A stretch of DNA of 64,000 nucleotides from Paenibacillus baekrokdamisoli (GCF_003945345.1 NZ_AP019308.1:6815001-6879000), one strand, 5' to 3'; numbered from the stretch's first letter, positions 38,101 through 46,802 are shown. The notes: a model not told the origin generated them from the letters alone. Translations and numbers: made by a program.

Positions 38101-40038
38101 AGCCAAAGTTATGGTAGTCTAGGAAAAATTAAAATTAATAAGATTATTATGAAACCTCAAGACTTTGTGCTTGTGTTTAATGGCTGGGACGGTGATTCTA
38201 CCGGATATAACCTGAGAAGAGAAGTTCATACGGACGCGGTGACAGGTAAATGGACGTTACGAGACCCCGGCACGCATCTCTTGCAATTGCAGGGAAATCA
38301 TCCATTCATTACTTTTAATTCGTTGGCTCCTGGAGAAAACAGGTATTCATTCAATTATTATTATGACGGGAAATTGATGGACAAAGCTTACGTCAGCCCT
38401 GGTAAGCAGCAATTCCAGTTCGTTACGGGAACAAGTAGTCCCGAGGAGGAACCTTGGAATTTATACTGGATGACTAATAATACGTACGATGTGGATAAGG
38501 ATACGGTTATTCCATTTACAGGTCATGTAGATTTGTCAAAATCTTCATTAACTATTGCCCAGAGAACAGAGGGCGATAAAATTGTCCTCACGATGAAACC
38601 GGAACTTATGAGTGGGGATTTGAAGTTGAAGGATATTTCTCTTGGAAAAAGCGGTGGCTATAATTATGTCCCTGCTATTGTTACCATTAAAGATAGCCAT
38701 CAAAATAAAGTTTATGAAGCTCTCGCGTATAATTGGTATGGAAGCCTTGAAGTATCAAAAGCACTTACTAGCGGTACTTATTCGGTTGCATACAGCCAAC
38801 CTGTGGGTCCGAACGAAGAGGCTGTTGTGACTAACTCATTCACTGTCCCTGCAAATGGCGGTGGTTTTCCTGGCGGCGGTGGGGGCGGTGGCATCATCCC
38901 TCCAGGCGTGGATCAAAGTACTGACACAGTATCATCGAAGACAACGATCTTCAAGCCTGAAGATATCCCTGCCGCATTGGATGGCGTGGTCACGCTTCAG
39001 ATTAAGGACAGTGAAGCAGTGGTAATTCCTGCTAACATTCTGAGTGGTGATGGCACTAAAAACGTGCTGGAGCTTACGGGTACTCACGGCAAGGTATCTA
39101 TCCCTCCAGCCGTGCTTAAGCAGCTAACCGAGTTGGTTGGAAAAGATAAATTGGCAGATGCCCAGTTCTCTTTATCCCTCACGTCAATTAGTGATAGTGA
39201 ACTGTCGGGTACGGTTAAAGCAGTCTCCGGCACAGATTTCAAAAAAGCAGGCACCGTTTACGATTTCAAGCTGTCGATCACGGCAAAGGATAGTAAGTCG
39301 ATCTTGTTAACAACTTTTGATGAACCAATAACGTTGACGTTCGAAGTAGACCCAAATGCTGTGAAGCATTTGACGAACGTATACTACATCTCGGAAGACG
39401 GAAATCTGACTTATCTACCAAGTAAACAGGACAATGGTATGCTTGTCGCGAAGGTCACACATTTTAGCAAGTATGGTGTACTTCAAGTGAAAAAGGCATT
39501 CGCGGATGTGAGTGCTGCTCATTGGGCTCATGATGCAATCGAAGAGCTGGCAGCTAAGCAATTCGTAGAGGGAACCACACCTGATAAGTTCGCTCCGAAC
39601 AGATTGGTTACCCGAGCTGAGTTCACAGTGATGCTCGTACATGCACTTGGATTGTCTACAGAGCAGCCGTCCGTCTTCAAGGATGTTCCTGTCACAGCTT
39701 GGTATGCTTCGGCAGTAGCTGCAGCCTATCAGAATAATCTTGTAAAAGGCATCAGTGAGGATTCGTTCGCTCCAAGCAGGCCCATATCGAGGGAGGAGAT
39801 GGCGGTTATCCTTAAAAATGCTCTGAAGCATATGAATGCTGCTTCTTCGGCATCCAAAGATGTGACATTCAAGGATTCCGTCAAAATCAGCAGTTGGGCG
39901 GTAGACGCTGTGGGCTTTGCCCTGGCCAATGGACTGATCAAGGGCGACGGTAGTGGCATGTTCATTCCTAAAGGAATGACGACACGTGCGGAAGCTGCAC
40001 AAATGCTCGTCAATTTGTTAAATCAGGCAAACAAATAA
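35125..40038 (+). CDS. Large SLH-domain surface protein
   Basis: A 1637-residue secreted protein. The signal peptide has an RRW start, a hydrophobic core (IGIISFVLLFTLAM) and a likely cleavage after SNA. About 1220 residues of repetitive beta-rich, adhesin-like sequence follow, including a transthyretin-like segment near 430-540. A glycine run (GGGFPGGGGGGGIIPPG, near 1255) acts as hinge. A module of about 170 residues precedes three C-terminal SLH domains (starting near FADVSAAHWAHDAIEEL, then FKDVPVTAWYASAVAAAYQN, then FKDSVKISSWAVDAVGFALA). SLH domains bind pyruvylated secondary cell-wall polysaccharide, so this is a wall-attached exoprotein. The enzymatic or adhesive role of the large N-terminal part is not recognisable. 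Confidence 0.92.
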   Translation: MLRRWTIGIISFVLLFTLAMPVRSNAAVGDNINPDANQEQKVLETLNQDLPLPNSTESENVDSAGGTTLNPGKIQMGEIDGYSVSPYNNASIFYNDENGANSRDLKIVNGIIDLGMVQLPPKAKITISLTALYTQKSTGKSLLYIDEDTMTSEELVALSNWTIDMDAVEVPLDHSSFADWTYPQLRVSFGNVSVNANISNMSELSILSKPGKLELSYSGVKNREGYLIRKTFNVFSGTNLVFNKEDVSAASVTQLPGGLRNINLWGAGVSAGFQDIDDLIVTEGVYSLRADQSAPIDGGERITSWTIVDFEVKGNRELHFDVPKLSIQYLNISAERLSSIVVVNNGDFQLSDIYEQIGSEWKHSINLHIKIADSQGQSVYETDVSPNSWCCYDHTFDTPLKGGSYTVEFSMNGLEQPLSLNKSVLIKSAPEYDGKGLVIHTENEAGQPLADGQVFLFEKQPPWIGGANDGEAVYSTLLTYKSKKSSDGSFIIPYQKLLKGRSYELEVVGTSADGQHKVLYHRPVSRDDKYIQFKSSNLKHITIKAAQANEGDSLLLSVLDDHEQFSSWPALALFGNNHQAEVYIQTDNKISMLTKLYDASTDTGYFLTRTVAPNGGNVQTIDLNGETAEIRLPAGFENAKLDVNDAFSKEERFAKRYLVSKGNDVTASYYVESGAYRYTFSKYLGKVKKDITLGIGHDFVNRRIENQFFIAGKLNQRVYTDYMDELDNNLVDVSHVVVAKIADRIETEGITFTVGSARQKQVMSIQDIEDGLSYAPLDQPVGTNQIVVGGSTLDYQMYNSDNQKIGDTVHSSDPLLVHTDIPIQSGDYSLKLTNQNFPSDVVKLTGQANITAISRSEQITRIPIELPPSYQKGSISYSNVVLQPLNDTSSPVYLWMEDGMLCTYPPTLDLDQKYALHLAINLISSSGERVLYYNQLLLTGSEFVNLKKVAYVSSAITISPEVSDLPKDFLQRDIQLEFPVINFKEKSFSTYASQSYGSLGKIKINKIIMKPQDFVLVFNGWDGDSTGYNLRREVHTDAVTGKWTLRDPGTHLLQLQGNHPFITFNSLAPGENRYSFNYYYDGKLMDKAYVSPGKQQFQFVTGTSSPEEEPWNLYWMTNNTYDVDKDTVIPFTGHVDLSKSSLTIAQRTEGDKIVLTMKPELMSGDLKLKDISLGKSGGYNYVPAIVTIKDSHQNKVYEALAYNWYGSLEVSKALTSGTYSVAYSQPVGPNEEAVVTNSFTVPANGGGFPGGGGGGGIIPPGVDQSTDTVSSKTTIFKPEDIPAALDGVVTLQIKDSEAVVIPANILSGDGTKNVLELTGTHGKVSIPPAVLKQLTELVGKDKLADAQFSLSLTSISDSELSGTVKAVSGTDFKKAGTVYDFKLSITAKDSKSILLTTFDEPITLTFEVDPNAVKHLTNVYYISEDGNLTYLPSKQDNGMLVAKVTHFSKYGVLQVKKAFADVSAAHWAHDAIEELAAKQFVEGTTPDKFAPNRLVTRAEFTVMLVHALGLSTEQPSVFKDVPVTAWYASAVAAAYQNNLVKGISEDSFAPSRPISREEMAVILKNALKHMNAASSASKDVTFKDSVKISSWAVDAVGFALANGLIKGDGSGMFIPKGMTTRAEAAQMLVNLLNQANK

Positions 40039-40090
40039 GGAAGACAGGGACCCGAGCAATCGGGTCTCTTCCCGTATTCATGAAGAAGAA

Positions 40091-41863
40091 ATGGATGATA
40101 CAGCTATGACGAAAGGCTTGACTGTTCGCAATTTAAATATGGAAACATTAACTCTTGCGCTATTTATATTTTGTGGTCCTTTTTTTCGGGGATATATCTT
40201 CGAATCCCAACTGATGTGGGCTACATTAGTTATCTCGCTTGGCTTTATTGTGTTCTTACTGAGAAGAAGGCTTCCACAGGATATTACTCTGTACTTACTG
40301 CTAGCGCTGACGGCTATGTATGCGGCGAGTATTGGGTATGGCACCGATCACCGCGAAGCGTTAGACAGCCTGTTGAAGGTGGCTTTTCTGATACCTTTGT
40401 ATATATTCGCTCAGTCTGTAACACGGCAATGGATGAACCGGATTTGGATGGTCTGGGTCTGGCTGACTGCGATGTCCGTGCCGCTAGGGGTAGCCACCGA
40501 CCAATTCGTCGACGGTCGTCTGGCGGGCTTTATCGATTACGCCAATGGGTACGCTATTCTGCTGCTGGTCGGAATAATAATGACTTTCGCTTTATCCGTG
40601 AGAGGGTTTTCCAGCTCCAAATGGATGCAGATCCCAATCTTCCTGTGCGCTGTCGGTATCTGTTTGACTGAATCCAGAACGGTACTGGCACTGTTGTTCG
40701 TCGCATTCGTCCTATTATTTTTCTGGAGCAGACGGAGCTTTCCCTTGCTGTGGTTCCGCTGCAGCGCCAATGTCGCCCTTGGAATTGCTGCGGCGACAGC
40801 GTATGCCTGGTCACCGTTGTTAGTCATCCCTGTTATAGTGGTATTCGTGCTCGGCTACCGATTATCCGATTCAATGATTTCCCATGGTTACGTCAGGTTA
40901 ATACTCCTCGCAGTTGTACCCCTGCTGGTCATACTTGCTCTATGGAGCGGATCTAGTATGGCCAGTCGGTGGAGCACGCTTGTCTCCCGCACGGGGGAAG
41001 GCTTCACCCGACTCGTCTATTACCATGACGCCTGGTCTATGGTTTTGGACTCGCCGGTATGGGGTTTTGGCGCCGGGACATGGGCGTATATGCAATACCA
41101 TTATCAGACAGCCGCTTATTTTACGGCATATGTTCATAACCAGCCTTTGCAGGTGATGATAGAAATCGGGATTGTTGGATTTCTGATCTTTGCGGCGGTT
41201 TGTGTAAGTCTGGTCGTTCGAGGCTTCTCTGCCGCCAAGCAGAAGGATGAAATAGAAGCCAAATTCGATCACTTTCGCATGCTGGCTTGCTGCATACTTA
41301 TGATGCACAGTCTGGTCGATTTTTCTTTATCATTTCCCTACCTGCTCGGTCTGCTGTTCATTTTGGGGGCACCCTCCGATGAGAGCGCCTCAGCAGCGAA
41401 CAAAGTAGGAAGATCGGTTACAGTAAAAACGACCGCCGGCATAGTCACAGCCGGAGCGCTGATCATCGCGACTCTGCTGCTTGTATCTGATCAGCTTCAG
41501 CAGTCTGCTACCAGGGCAATTGGGGAGAAACGCAAAGCGGACGCCGTCCTGTTGCTGGACCGGAGCGCGTCTGTGGCAATCTTTGCCGACCGGATTCACG
41601 ATCGCAAAGCCCGATTATACATGCGAGAGTATGAATCCAATCAGGATCCCCGTTATTTGGATGTCGCTCGAGACGAGAACGAGAAGTCCTTGTCAGGACA
41701 CTCTGAGCAGATTTGGTATAGGAAGTTGAACAGCGATATTCTGTGGATGCAGGGAGACCGTCAGAAAGCTGTTGCTGTTTTGAGTGAACTAGTTCAGCAG
41801 AATCGCTTTATGGCGCGCTGGCGGGAGGAGCTGGGTCAGAAAGAAGCGCAGATGAAAAATTAG
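40091..41863 (+). CDS. O-antigen ligase/polymerase-like membrane protein (Wzy_C family)
   Basis: 590 residues with about 11-12 hydrophobic segments over residues 10-470. The large loop carries the Wzy_C signature region (ARG/GLY pattern SRTGEGFTRLVYYHDAWSMV, then SPVWGFGAGTWAYM and the His in YVHNQPLQVMIEIGIVG). A soluble C-terminal tail of about 120 residues looks helical and TPR-like (KRKADAVLLLDRSASVAIF). Such enzymes transfer or polymerise glycan chains on lipid carriers. It lies 52 nt after the SLH protein gene, so it may glycosylate the surface protein or extend the wall polymer; that is inference. Confidence 0.85.
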   Translation: MDDTAMTKGLTVRNLNMETLTLALFIFCGPFFRGYIFESQLMWATLVISLGFIVFLLRRRLPQDITLYLLLALTAMYAASIGYGTDHREALDSLLKVAFLIPLYIFAQSVTRQWMNRIWMVWVWLTAMSVPLGVATDQFVDGRLAGFIDYANGYAILLLVGIIMTFALSVRGFSSSKWMQIPIFLCAVGICLTESRTVLALLFVAFVLLFFWSRRSFPLLWFRCSANVALGIAAATAYAWSPLLVIPVIVVFVLGYRLSDSMISHGYVRLILLAVVPLLVILALWSGSSMASRWSTLVSRTGEGFTRLVYYHDAWSMVLDSPVWGFGAGTWAYMQYHYQTAAYFTAYVHNQPLQVMIEIGIVGFLIFAAVCVSLVVRGFSAAKQKDEIEAKFDHFRMLACCILMMHSLVDFSLSFPYLLGLLFILGAPSDESASAANKVGRSVTVKTTAGIVTAGALIIATLLLVSDQLQQSATRAIGEKRKADAVLLLDRSASVAIFADRIHDRKARLYMREYESNQDPRYLDVARDENEKSLSGHSEQIWYRKLNSDILWMQGDRQKAVAVLSELVQQNRFMARWREELGQKEAQMKN

Positions 41864-42093
41864 AACACCGACAAGGCTGGTTCGGATTATTGTCTATGTA
41901 TCTCCCTATGCACGAGTGAAGGGGATAACGCTATTGACGAAGATGACCGATTCTAATGACCCATGGGACTGTCATTTGCTCTAGTGTCAATTGTTATTAC
42001 AAAAAAGATCGTTTTGTACCAAAAGTCATTACAAAATCACGCTAAAGGGCTACTTTTTGTGTCAAGCTGAATTACAACTCACACATAACAAAG

Positions 42094-42133
42094 TAAATAA
42101 ACTTGTAACGCCCAAATAAAGTTGTATCACCCC
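42094..42133. repeat. Degenerate copies of the 34.1-kb 20-bp repeat
   Basis: TAAATAAACTTGTAACGCCC and AAATAAAGTTGTATCACCCC are recognisably related to the units at 34101-34180. Apart from these and the terminator at 42260, the gap 41864-42378 shows nothing I can name. Confidence 0.55.
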
Positions 42134-42259
42134 ACTAAAGCGCACCCTTTTTTCCACCCATCAACAGGGTAAGTAGTAAGAGGAAAACGGCTGAGTAAAA
42201 GCCAGAGGAGCGGGCAAACACAGCCTGTAACTCCAACCAATAACATGCAACCCAAACGA

Positions 42260-42297
42260 GGAGAGAGCAAGTAACACAGCTCTCTCCCTTTTTCTTT
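42260..42297 (+). terminator. Rho-independent terminator
   Basis: The perfect 9-bp stem GGAGAGAGC/GCTCTCTCC with a 10-nt loop is followed by CTTTTTCTTTTT. It would end transcription from the ligase gene about 400 nt upstream. Confidence 0.8.
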
Positions 42298-42378
42298 TTC
42301 TAGCTATGTTACTTCTGCTGTTTTGGATGAGGAAAAGTGGATGGAAGCAGGTGGGACAAGTAATTTGTGATGTCCGTC

Positions 42379-42807
42379 TCAGGGCGTTTCCAGAATTGAA
42401 AATAGTTTTTCACTATCTTTCTTTGTCATTTTCCCATACTTAGACTTTCCTTCAATAATCACTTCTAACCTGTCTTTCTTGGGCGTTAGCCAGACGGCAT
42501 AAGTCACTGGTTCGTACGAAATTGCTGGATCCGTATTAATGGTATGAATTTTATAATCAGGTTGACGGGACATAGATACTTTTGCATTTTCCCATGGTAC
42601 ATCTAGTAGAACACTCATTACTGTTTTCACTGTTTCATTATCAACGATTTTCTTATAAACCGTGTAACTTTGTCCTTCTAGTCTACTGATATGAAGATTT
42701 AAGTTTTGATAGGGGTTCTGCTGATGCGATGCTTCTTTTTGGTTACAAGCAACTAGGAAACTCATCATGAACAGGAGTAGTAATCCAGCAGTAAAAGATT
42801 TTCTCAC
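42379..42807 (-). CDS. Small lipoprotein of unknown function
   Basis: 142 residues. Start chosen at GTG 42807 (GAGGGG 7 nt upstream), giving the clean lipoprotein signal RKSFTAGLLLLFMMSFLVAC; the upstream in-frame ATG at 42870 would place 21 hydrophilic residues before it. The mature part (QSYTVYKKIVDNETVKTVMS, WLTPKKDRLEVIIEGKSKYG) looks like a single compact beta-rich domain, possibly of the YhfM-like kind. No partner is evident. Confidence 0.65.
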   Translation of the reverse strand: MRKSFTAGLLLLFMMSFLVACNQKEASHQQNPYQNLNLHISRLEGQSYTVYKKIVDNETVKTVMSVLLDVPWENAKVSMSRQPDYKIHTINTDPAISYEPVTYAVWLTPKKDRLEVIIEGKSKYGKMTKKDSEKLFSILETP

Positions 42808-43032
42808 TTGAAACCCCTCAACTTTCGTATTCTCATATTCCTTGCTGTCTAAATAACGAAGCCATGCCAAGTAATGTTGCTAAAAGTTTTCCAACGATTA
42901 TTGTTGTTATGATATAATTTTACAAAAGAAAGGAATGAGAACCATGTAGTTTCAAATAAAAATGTAGAACCTCGTTCGAGATCTCCGCCGTTAGTAGATA
43001 AGGGTGAGAGTGAAAAAAATAGGAGGGCCTAT

Positions 43033-43584
43033 ATGATAAGCAATATTTGGACAGGAACTAAAGTCAGATTACGTTCGGTTTTGTCTAGCGATTGGGAAAA
43101 GTATCATAATAATGATTATGATTCTGAATGTGAGAGGCTTTGTGATGTCATTCACTTTCCAAGATCTGAAGAGGGAACGAAGTTATGGGCAGAACATCAA
43201 TCATCTAAAACCCCTGATGGCGACAATTATATGTTTGCTATTGAAACGCTTGATGGTGAACTGGTTGGAGGTATTAATGCTCATAGCTGTGATTCACGGA
43301 ATGGGACTTTTAAATATGGAATCGGCATTTTCCGTGAGCATTGGCGTAAAGGTTATGCTTCTGAAGCGGTGAAGCTATTACTGCGATATTATTTCGAAGA
43401 ATTACGGTACCACAAGGTAACGGCAAATATTTATGCATTTAACGATAGCTCCATTGCCATTCATGAGTCTCTAGGTTTTAAGCAAGAAGGAAGACTCAGG
43501 AAGATGATTTTCACTAATGGAAAGCACTTTGACGAGTTAATTTATGGTTTATTAAATAGTGAATATGAAGAATTGAATAGGTAA
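43033..43584 (+). CDS. GNAT family N-acetyltransferase
   Basis: 183 residues of the RimJ/RimL type. The acetyl-CoA-binding loop is IFREHWRKGYASEAVKLL near residues 103-120 (pyrophosphate loop R-K-G-Y-A). It is followed by YHKVTANIYAFNDSSIAIHE and LGFKQEGRLRK, the usual C-terminal strand and helix. GGAGGG lies 7 nt before the ATG. A second, unrelated-in-detail GNAT gene follows; the substrate is unknown. Confidence 0.9.
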   Translation: MISNIWTGTKVRLRSVLSSDWEKYHNNDYDSECERLCDVIHFPRSEEGTKLWAEHQSSKTPDGDNYMFAIETLDGELVGGINAHSCDSRNGTFKYGIGIFREHWRKGYASEAVKLLLRYYFEELRYHKVTANIYAFNDSSIAIHESLGFKQEGRLRKMIFTNGKHFDELIYGLLNSEYEELNR

Positions 43585-43704
43585 AAGAGTGCTACAGGAA
43601 GGCTGCCATCATCTGGTGGCCTTTTATTGAATGAACAGATAAAGATAGCTCCATTTAGTGTATCGGTCGAGGAAGATGAATGACCTAGTGAAAGGACACT
43701 ACAT

Positions 43705-44253
43705 ATGAAACAGTTTCCCGTTTTAGAAAGCGAAAGATTAGTATTAAGACAGTTAAAGCAGGAAGATTCCAAAGAGCTTTTTCAGTATTTTTCTAAGGAT
43801 GAAGTAACTGAATATTATGATTTGGAGAGTTTCAAGGAAATTAAACAAGCCGAAGAATTGATTCAATCCTGGAATCGGAAATTTGAAAGCAATCAGGGTA
43901 TACGCTGGGGAATCTCTTTGAAGTCAGAAGATAGAATAATTGGAACCTGCGGGTATCATAATTGGTTAAAGGAACATTACAAAGCTGAAATCGGATATGA
44001 ATTAAACCCTGAATTCTGGCTTAAGGGTATTATGACAGAAGCAATTAAGGAAATAATTAAATTCGGATTTAACGAGCTAGAGTTAAACCGAATCGAGGCA
44101 TTTATAGATCCAGGGAATATTAGTTCACGGAAATTACTTGTGAAAACCGGATTGAGAGAAGAAGGACTATTAAAGGAATACTTTTTTGAAAAGAATCAGT
44201 TTGTCGATGCCGCTATTTTCGCCATATTGAGAAAAGATTATAAAGGGAAATAG
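43705..44253 (+). CDS. GNAT family N-acetyltransferase, second
   Basis: 182 residues, RimJ/RimL-like: N-terminal ESERLVLRQLKQEDSKELF, central GTCGYHNWLKEHYKAEIGYE, acetyl-CoA loop NPEFWLKGIMTEAIKEII, then NRIEAFIDPGNISSRKLL and GLREEGLLKEY. GAAAGGA precedes the ATG. Such enzymes acetylate N-termini of ribosomal proteins or small amines; the target here is unknown. Confidence 0.9.
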   Translation: MKQFPVLESERLVLRQLKQEDSKELFQYFSKDEVTEYYDLESFKEIKQAEELIQSWNRKFESNQGIRWGISLKSEDRIIGTCGYHNWLKEHYKAEIGYELNPEFWLKGIMTEAIKEIIKFGFNELELNRIEAFIDPGNISSRKLLVKTGLREEGLLKEYFFEKNQFVDAAIFAILRKDYKGK

Positions 44254-44283
44254 TTGAGCTATTATTAGGAACGGACATCAAAT

Positions 44284-44327
44284 AGCCGAGTGGGTTACAG
44301 GGCTAAATGCTGCAGTCACTCGGCTAA
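44284..44327. terminator. Hairpin between convergent genes
   Basis: A perfect 10-bp stem, TAGCCGAGTG/CACTCGGCTA, sits between the acetyltransferase and the oppositely oriented nuclease gene. The T-tract is weak on both sides, so its role as terminator is uncertain. Confidence 0.45.
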
Positions 44328-44369
44328 ATTATATTGTCATCTCATAATACATAGGTGTCATGTAATTTT

Positions 44370-44912
44370 CTAAAACTGCCAAACCATTGGTTGTCCTTCC
44401 CCGGATTGTCCGCTTCCTTCCTCTATAATTTCGACTACTTCAACAGCACAATGAAACAATAACTTTAAAAGTGCAAGCCCTCTTATCTGACTCTCTCTTA
44501 ATTTATCGTTTGTGTCATGCCGCTTACATTCGACGAATAGGATCTCGGAACAATCTGGCTTATATATCAACAGATCGGGTTCTTCCACTTTTACAAATTG
44601 AGAGAAAGCTGAATAGTATCCTCGACCACTCTCATATCTTGCATCTCCAAAATGTTTACGTAGTATAGTTTCTGCTTCAGGGTACTTTCCCAGTTTGTTT
44701 CCGCCAAATAGGTTATAGTCATGATGGATCCATTGATAACCCAATGATTCATAGAATTTGCCCGCTATATACTCACCAAATCCCTTCGAGCCTTTAAGTT
44801 TCTTGCAATAGGAGTCAATACAGTCCTCTCGACTTCCAATTACCCAGCGATCTAATTGTTCTTTATTGTAAGTTAATATACGAGAAGGAATAATAATCTC
44901 CAGATGAATCAC
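44370..44912 (-). CDS. VRR-NUC-like PD-(D/E)xK nuclease
   Basis: 180 residues from GTG 44912. The C-terminal half has the VRR-NUC core: EPDLLIYKP (metal-binding Asp), ILFVECKRHDTNDKLRESQ (E-x-K and the conserved Q) and LALLKLLFHCAVEVVEI. The N-terminal half is not recognised and has an acidic and aromatic composition. VRR-NUC nucleases occur in phages, restriction-like systems and DNA repair proteins (FAN1). Here it stands alone, with no helicase or methylase beside it. The start is uncertain since GAGGA abuts the GTG. Confidence 0.68.
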   Translation of the reverse strand: MIHLEIIIPSRILTYNKEQLDRWVIGSREDCIDSYCKKLKGSKGFGEYIAGKFYESLGYQWIHHDYNLFGGNKLGKYPEAETILRKHFGDARYESGRGYYSAFSQFVKVEEPDLLIYKPDCSEILFVECKRHDTNDKLRESQIRGLALLKLLFHCAVEVVEIIEEGSGQSGEGQPMVWQF

Positions 44913-45151
44913 TCCTCAATTTAATGAACCTTCTTGAACCGTTTTTCCATATACGATCAACTTCTATCTCAGTACAATGATAACATAAGAAGCTAAACTT
45001 AATTGGAGTTGAGTGTAATGTACTTACGAAGTTTTGAGATACTGAGAAATGACAATGAGGATCAGAATGCCTACCCTTTTCCATACCCGCTGTGAAGCAC
45101 TTAGATTCCCTTTCCTTGCGAGGAAACGTCACCTTTTTAGCATACGCACTG

Positions 45152-45179
45152 TTTACAAATCTATAAAAATAGATATAAT
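45152..45179 (+). promoter_or_regulatory. Promoter and operator over the arsR-type start
   Basis: TTTACA (45152-45157) and TATAAT (45174-45179) are 16 nt apart. Transcription should start at about 45186-45187, exactly at the ATG. The inverted repeat ATAGAT-ATAATG-ATCTAT (45169-45186) overlaps the -10 and is a plausible site for the regulator itself. Confidence 0.65.
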
Positions 45180-45186
45180 GATCTAT

Positions 45187-45498
45187 ATGGAACCTTTATT
45201 GATCTACAAAGCTTTGTCAAACGAGACACGCCGTCAAATTTTGCTGTGGCTAAAGAATCCTAAGGAATTTTTTGATGAAAGAAAGTATTTACAACAAGGC
45301 ATCAGTTTTCAAATTGGTGTATGTGTGGGGGATATTCAAGCTAAAGTGGGACTTGCACAATCCGTCATCTCTAGCTATCTGTTAACGATGCAGCAAGCTG
45401 GTTTGTTGGAATCTGAGCGAATCGGGAAGTGGACGTATTATCGTCGGAACGAAAAGACAATACAGGAATTTGCCGACTACATCCAAAAGGAACTATAG
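45187..45498 (+). CDS. ArsR-family transcriptional regulator
   Basis: 103 residues from the ATG at 45187 (ATG 45178 is inside the -10 and cannot be transcribed from this promoter). A winged HTH: EPLLIYKALSNETRRQILLW, then VGDIQAKVGLAQSVISSYLL as recognition helix and the wing ESERIGKWTYYRRNE. The typical metal-binding Cys pair is absent (one Cys, in GVCVGD), so it probably senses an organic signal. It precedes an MFS exporter gene, the usual self-regulated pairing. Confidence 0.87.
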   Translation: MEPLLIYKALSNETRRQILLWLKNPKEFFDERKYLQQGISFQIGVCVGDIQAKVGLAQSVISSYLLTMQQAGLLESERIGKWTYYRRNEKTIQEFADYIQKEL

Positions 45499-45592
45499 GA
45501 GAAAGGAGTTTTTTTTGTTATAACATATCCAGATATATAGATAGATGATTTTATAGATAAATATACTTGTTTAGGAATGGAGATTTATTTAA

Positions 45593-46768
45593 ATGAAAAA
45601 GGTTAACCCAATGCTTATCATTATACTGGCTTTAGGGGTATTCGGTATTATTACAACTGAAATGGGGATTATAGGAGTTCTGCCCCAGATCACTCAAAAG
45701 TTCAATATAACAACTTCACAGGCAGGATCACTTGTAAGTATATTTGCTTTAGTCGTTGCTATTTCAGGTCCGTTCCTGACCTTACTCACTTCTGGAATTA
45801 ATCGTAAAGTAATTCTATTAACAGCGGTGTTTTTCTTCGTTATTTCAAATATTTTTTATGCTTATACAACTAATTTCAATGTCATGCTAGCTTTCCGAAT
45901 TCTACCTGCTATTTTTCATCCTGTCTTTTTTTCGGTAGCGCTTGTCACTGCAGCTAATCTTGTCCCTTCGGAAAAAAGCGGCCAAGCGGTGACGAAGGTT
46001 TTTGCTGGAATAACTGTCGGATTTGCTTTCGGTATACCTCTGACTTCGTTTCTTGCAGAACGATTTTCATTAGAAGCTGCATTCTTATTTGGTGCCATTG
46101 TAAATACGATTGCCTTTGCAGGGATATTATTGTGGCTTCCTTCCATGCCTATTAAGAAAAGAATGTCTTATGGCATGCAGCTTGCTATATTGCGTAAACC
46201 TGAATTGTGGTTAAATATCGCGGCAGTTATGTTTATCCTTGCAGCAATGTTCGCTGTGTACAGCTACTTCGCGGAATATCTAGGGCAAGTAACACATATG
46301 AAGGGATCTTGGGTTAGTATGATGCTGATGGCATTTGGAGTAATAATGATTTTGGGTAATTTTTTGTTTGGGATTTTTTTGCAAAGAAACTTAAAAAAGA
46401 CCGTAATCTTGTTTCCTCTTCTATATATGGTCGTATACGTATTCGCTTATTATTGGGGGTCCTATTTCATTCCAATGATTGTAATCATATTCATTTGGGG
46501 GATCGTACATTCTGGTGGTCTTATTGTCAGTCAAACATGGCTCACAACAGAGTCGAAAGAAGCACCTGAATTTGGCAATAGCTTGTTTGTCTCATTTTCC
46601 AACCTTGGGATTACTTTAGGATCTTCTATCGGTGGTTGGACTATTTCTCAACTGGGCTTACATCAGCTCATTTGGAGTGGATTTGCGTTCGCCTTACTTG
46701 CTTTCTTAATGATTATGATAAAAATAAAATGGTTCAGTTCAAGAGGCGAGGCGGTAAATGCAGCCTAG
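45593..46768 (+). CDS. MFS transporter (drug/arabinose-efflux type)
   Basis: 391 residues with 12 predicted TM segments. Signature loops include FGIITTEMGIIGVLPQI in TM1 and the TM2-TM3 region LLTSGINRKVILL. It resembles YdhP/AraJ-like exporters of the DHA1 group. GGAGA precedes the ATG. AT-rich repeats with TAGATA motifs at 45530-45570 resemble the operator before the regulator, so the two genes may be co-repressed. Confidence 0.9.
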   Translation: MKKVNPMLIIILALGVFGIITTEMGIIGVLPQITQKFNITTSQAGSLVSIFALVVAISGPFLTLLTSGINRKVILLTAVFFFVISNIFYAYTTNFNVMLAFRILPAIFHPVFFSVALVTAANLVPSEKSGQAVTKVFAGITVGFAFGIPLTSFLAERFSLEAAFLFGAIVNTIAFAGILLWLPSMPIKKRMSYGMQLAILRKPELWLNIAAVMFILAAMFAVYSYFAEYLGQVTHMKGSWVSMMLMAFGVIMILGNFLFGIFLQRNLKKTVILFPLLYMVVYVFAYYWGSYFIPMIVIIFIWGIVHSGGLIVSQTWLTTESKEAPEFGNSLFVSFSNLGITLGSSIGGWTISQLGLHQLIWSGFAFALLAFLMIMIKIKWFSSRGEAVNAA

Positions 46769-46802
46769 GTGCATAAATGGAATGAATAGAGATATATTCA
46801 AG

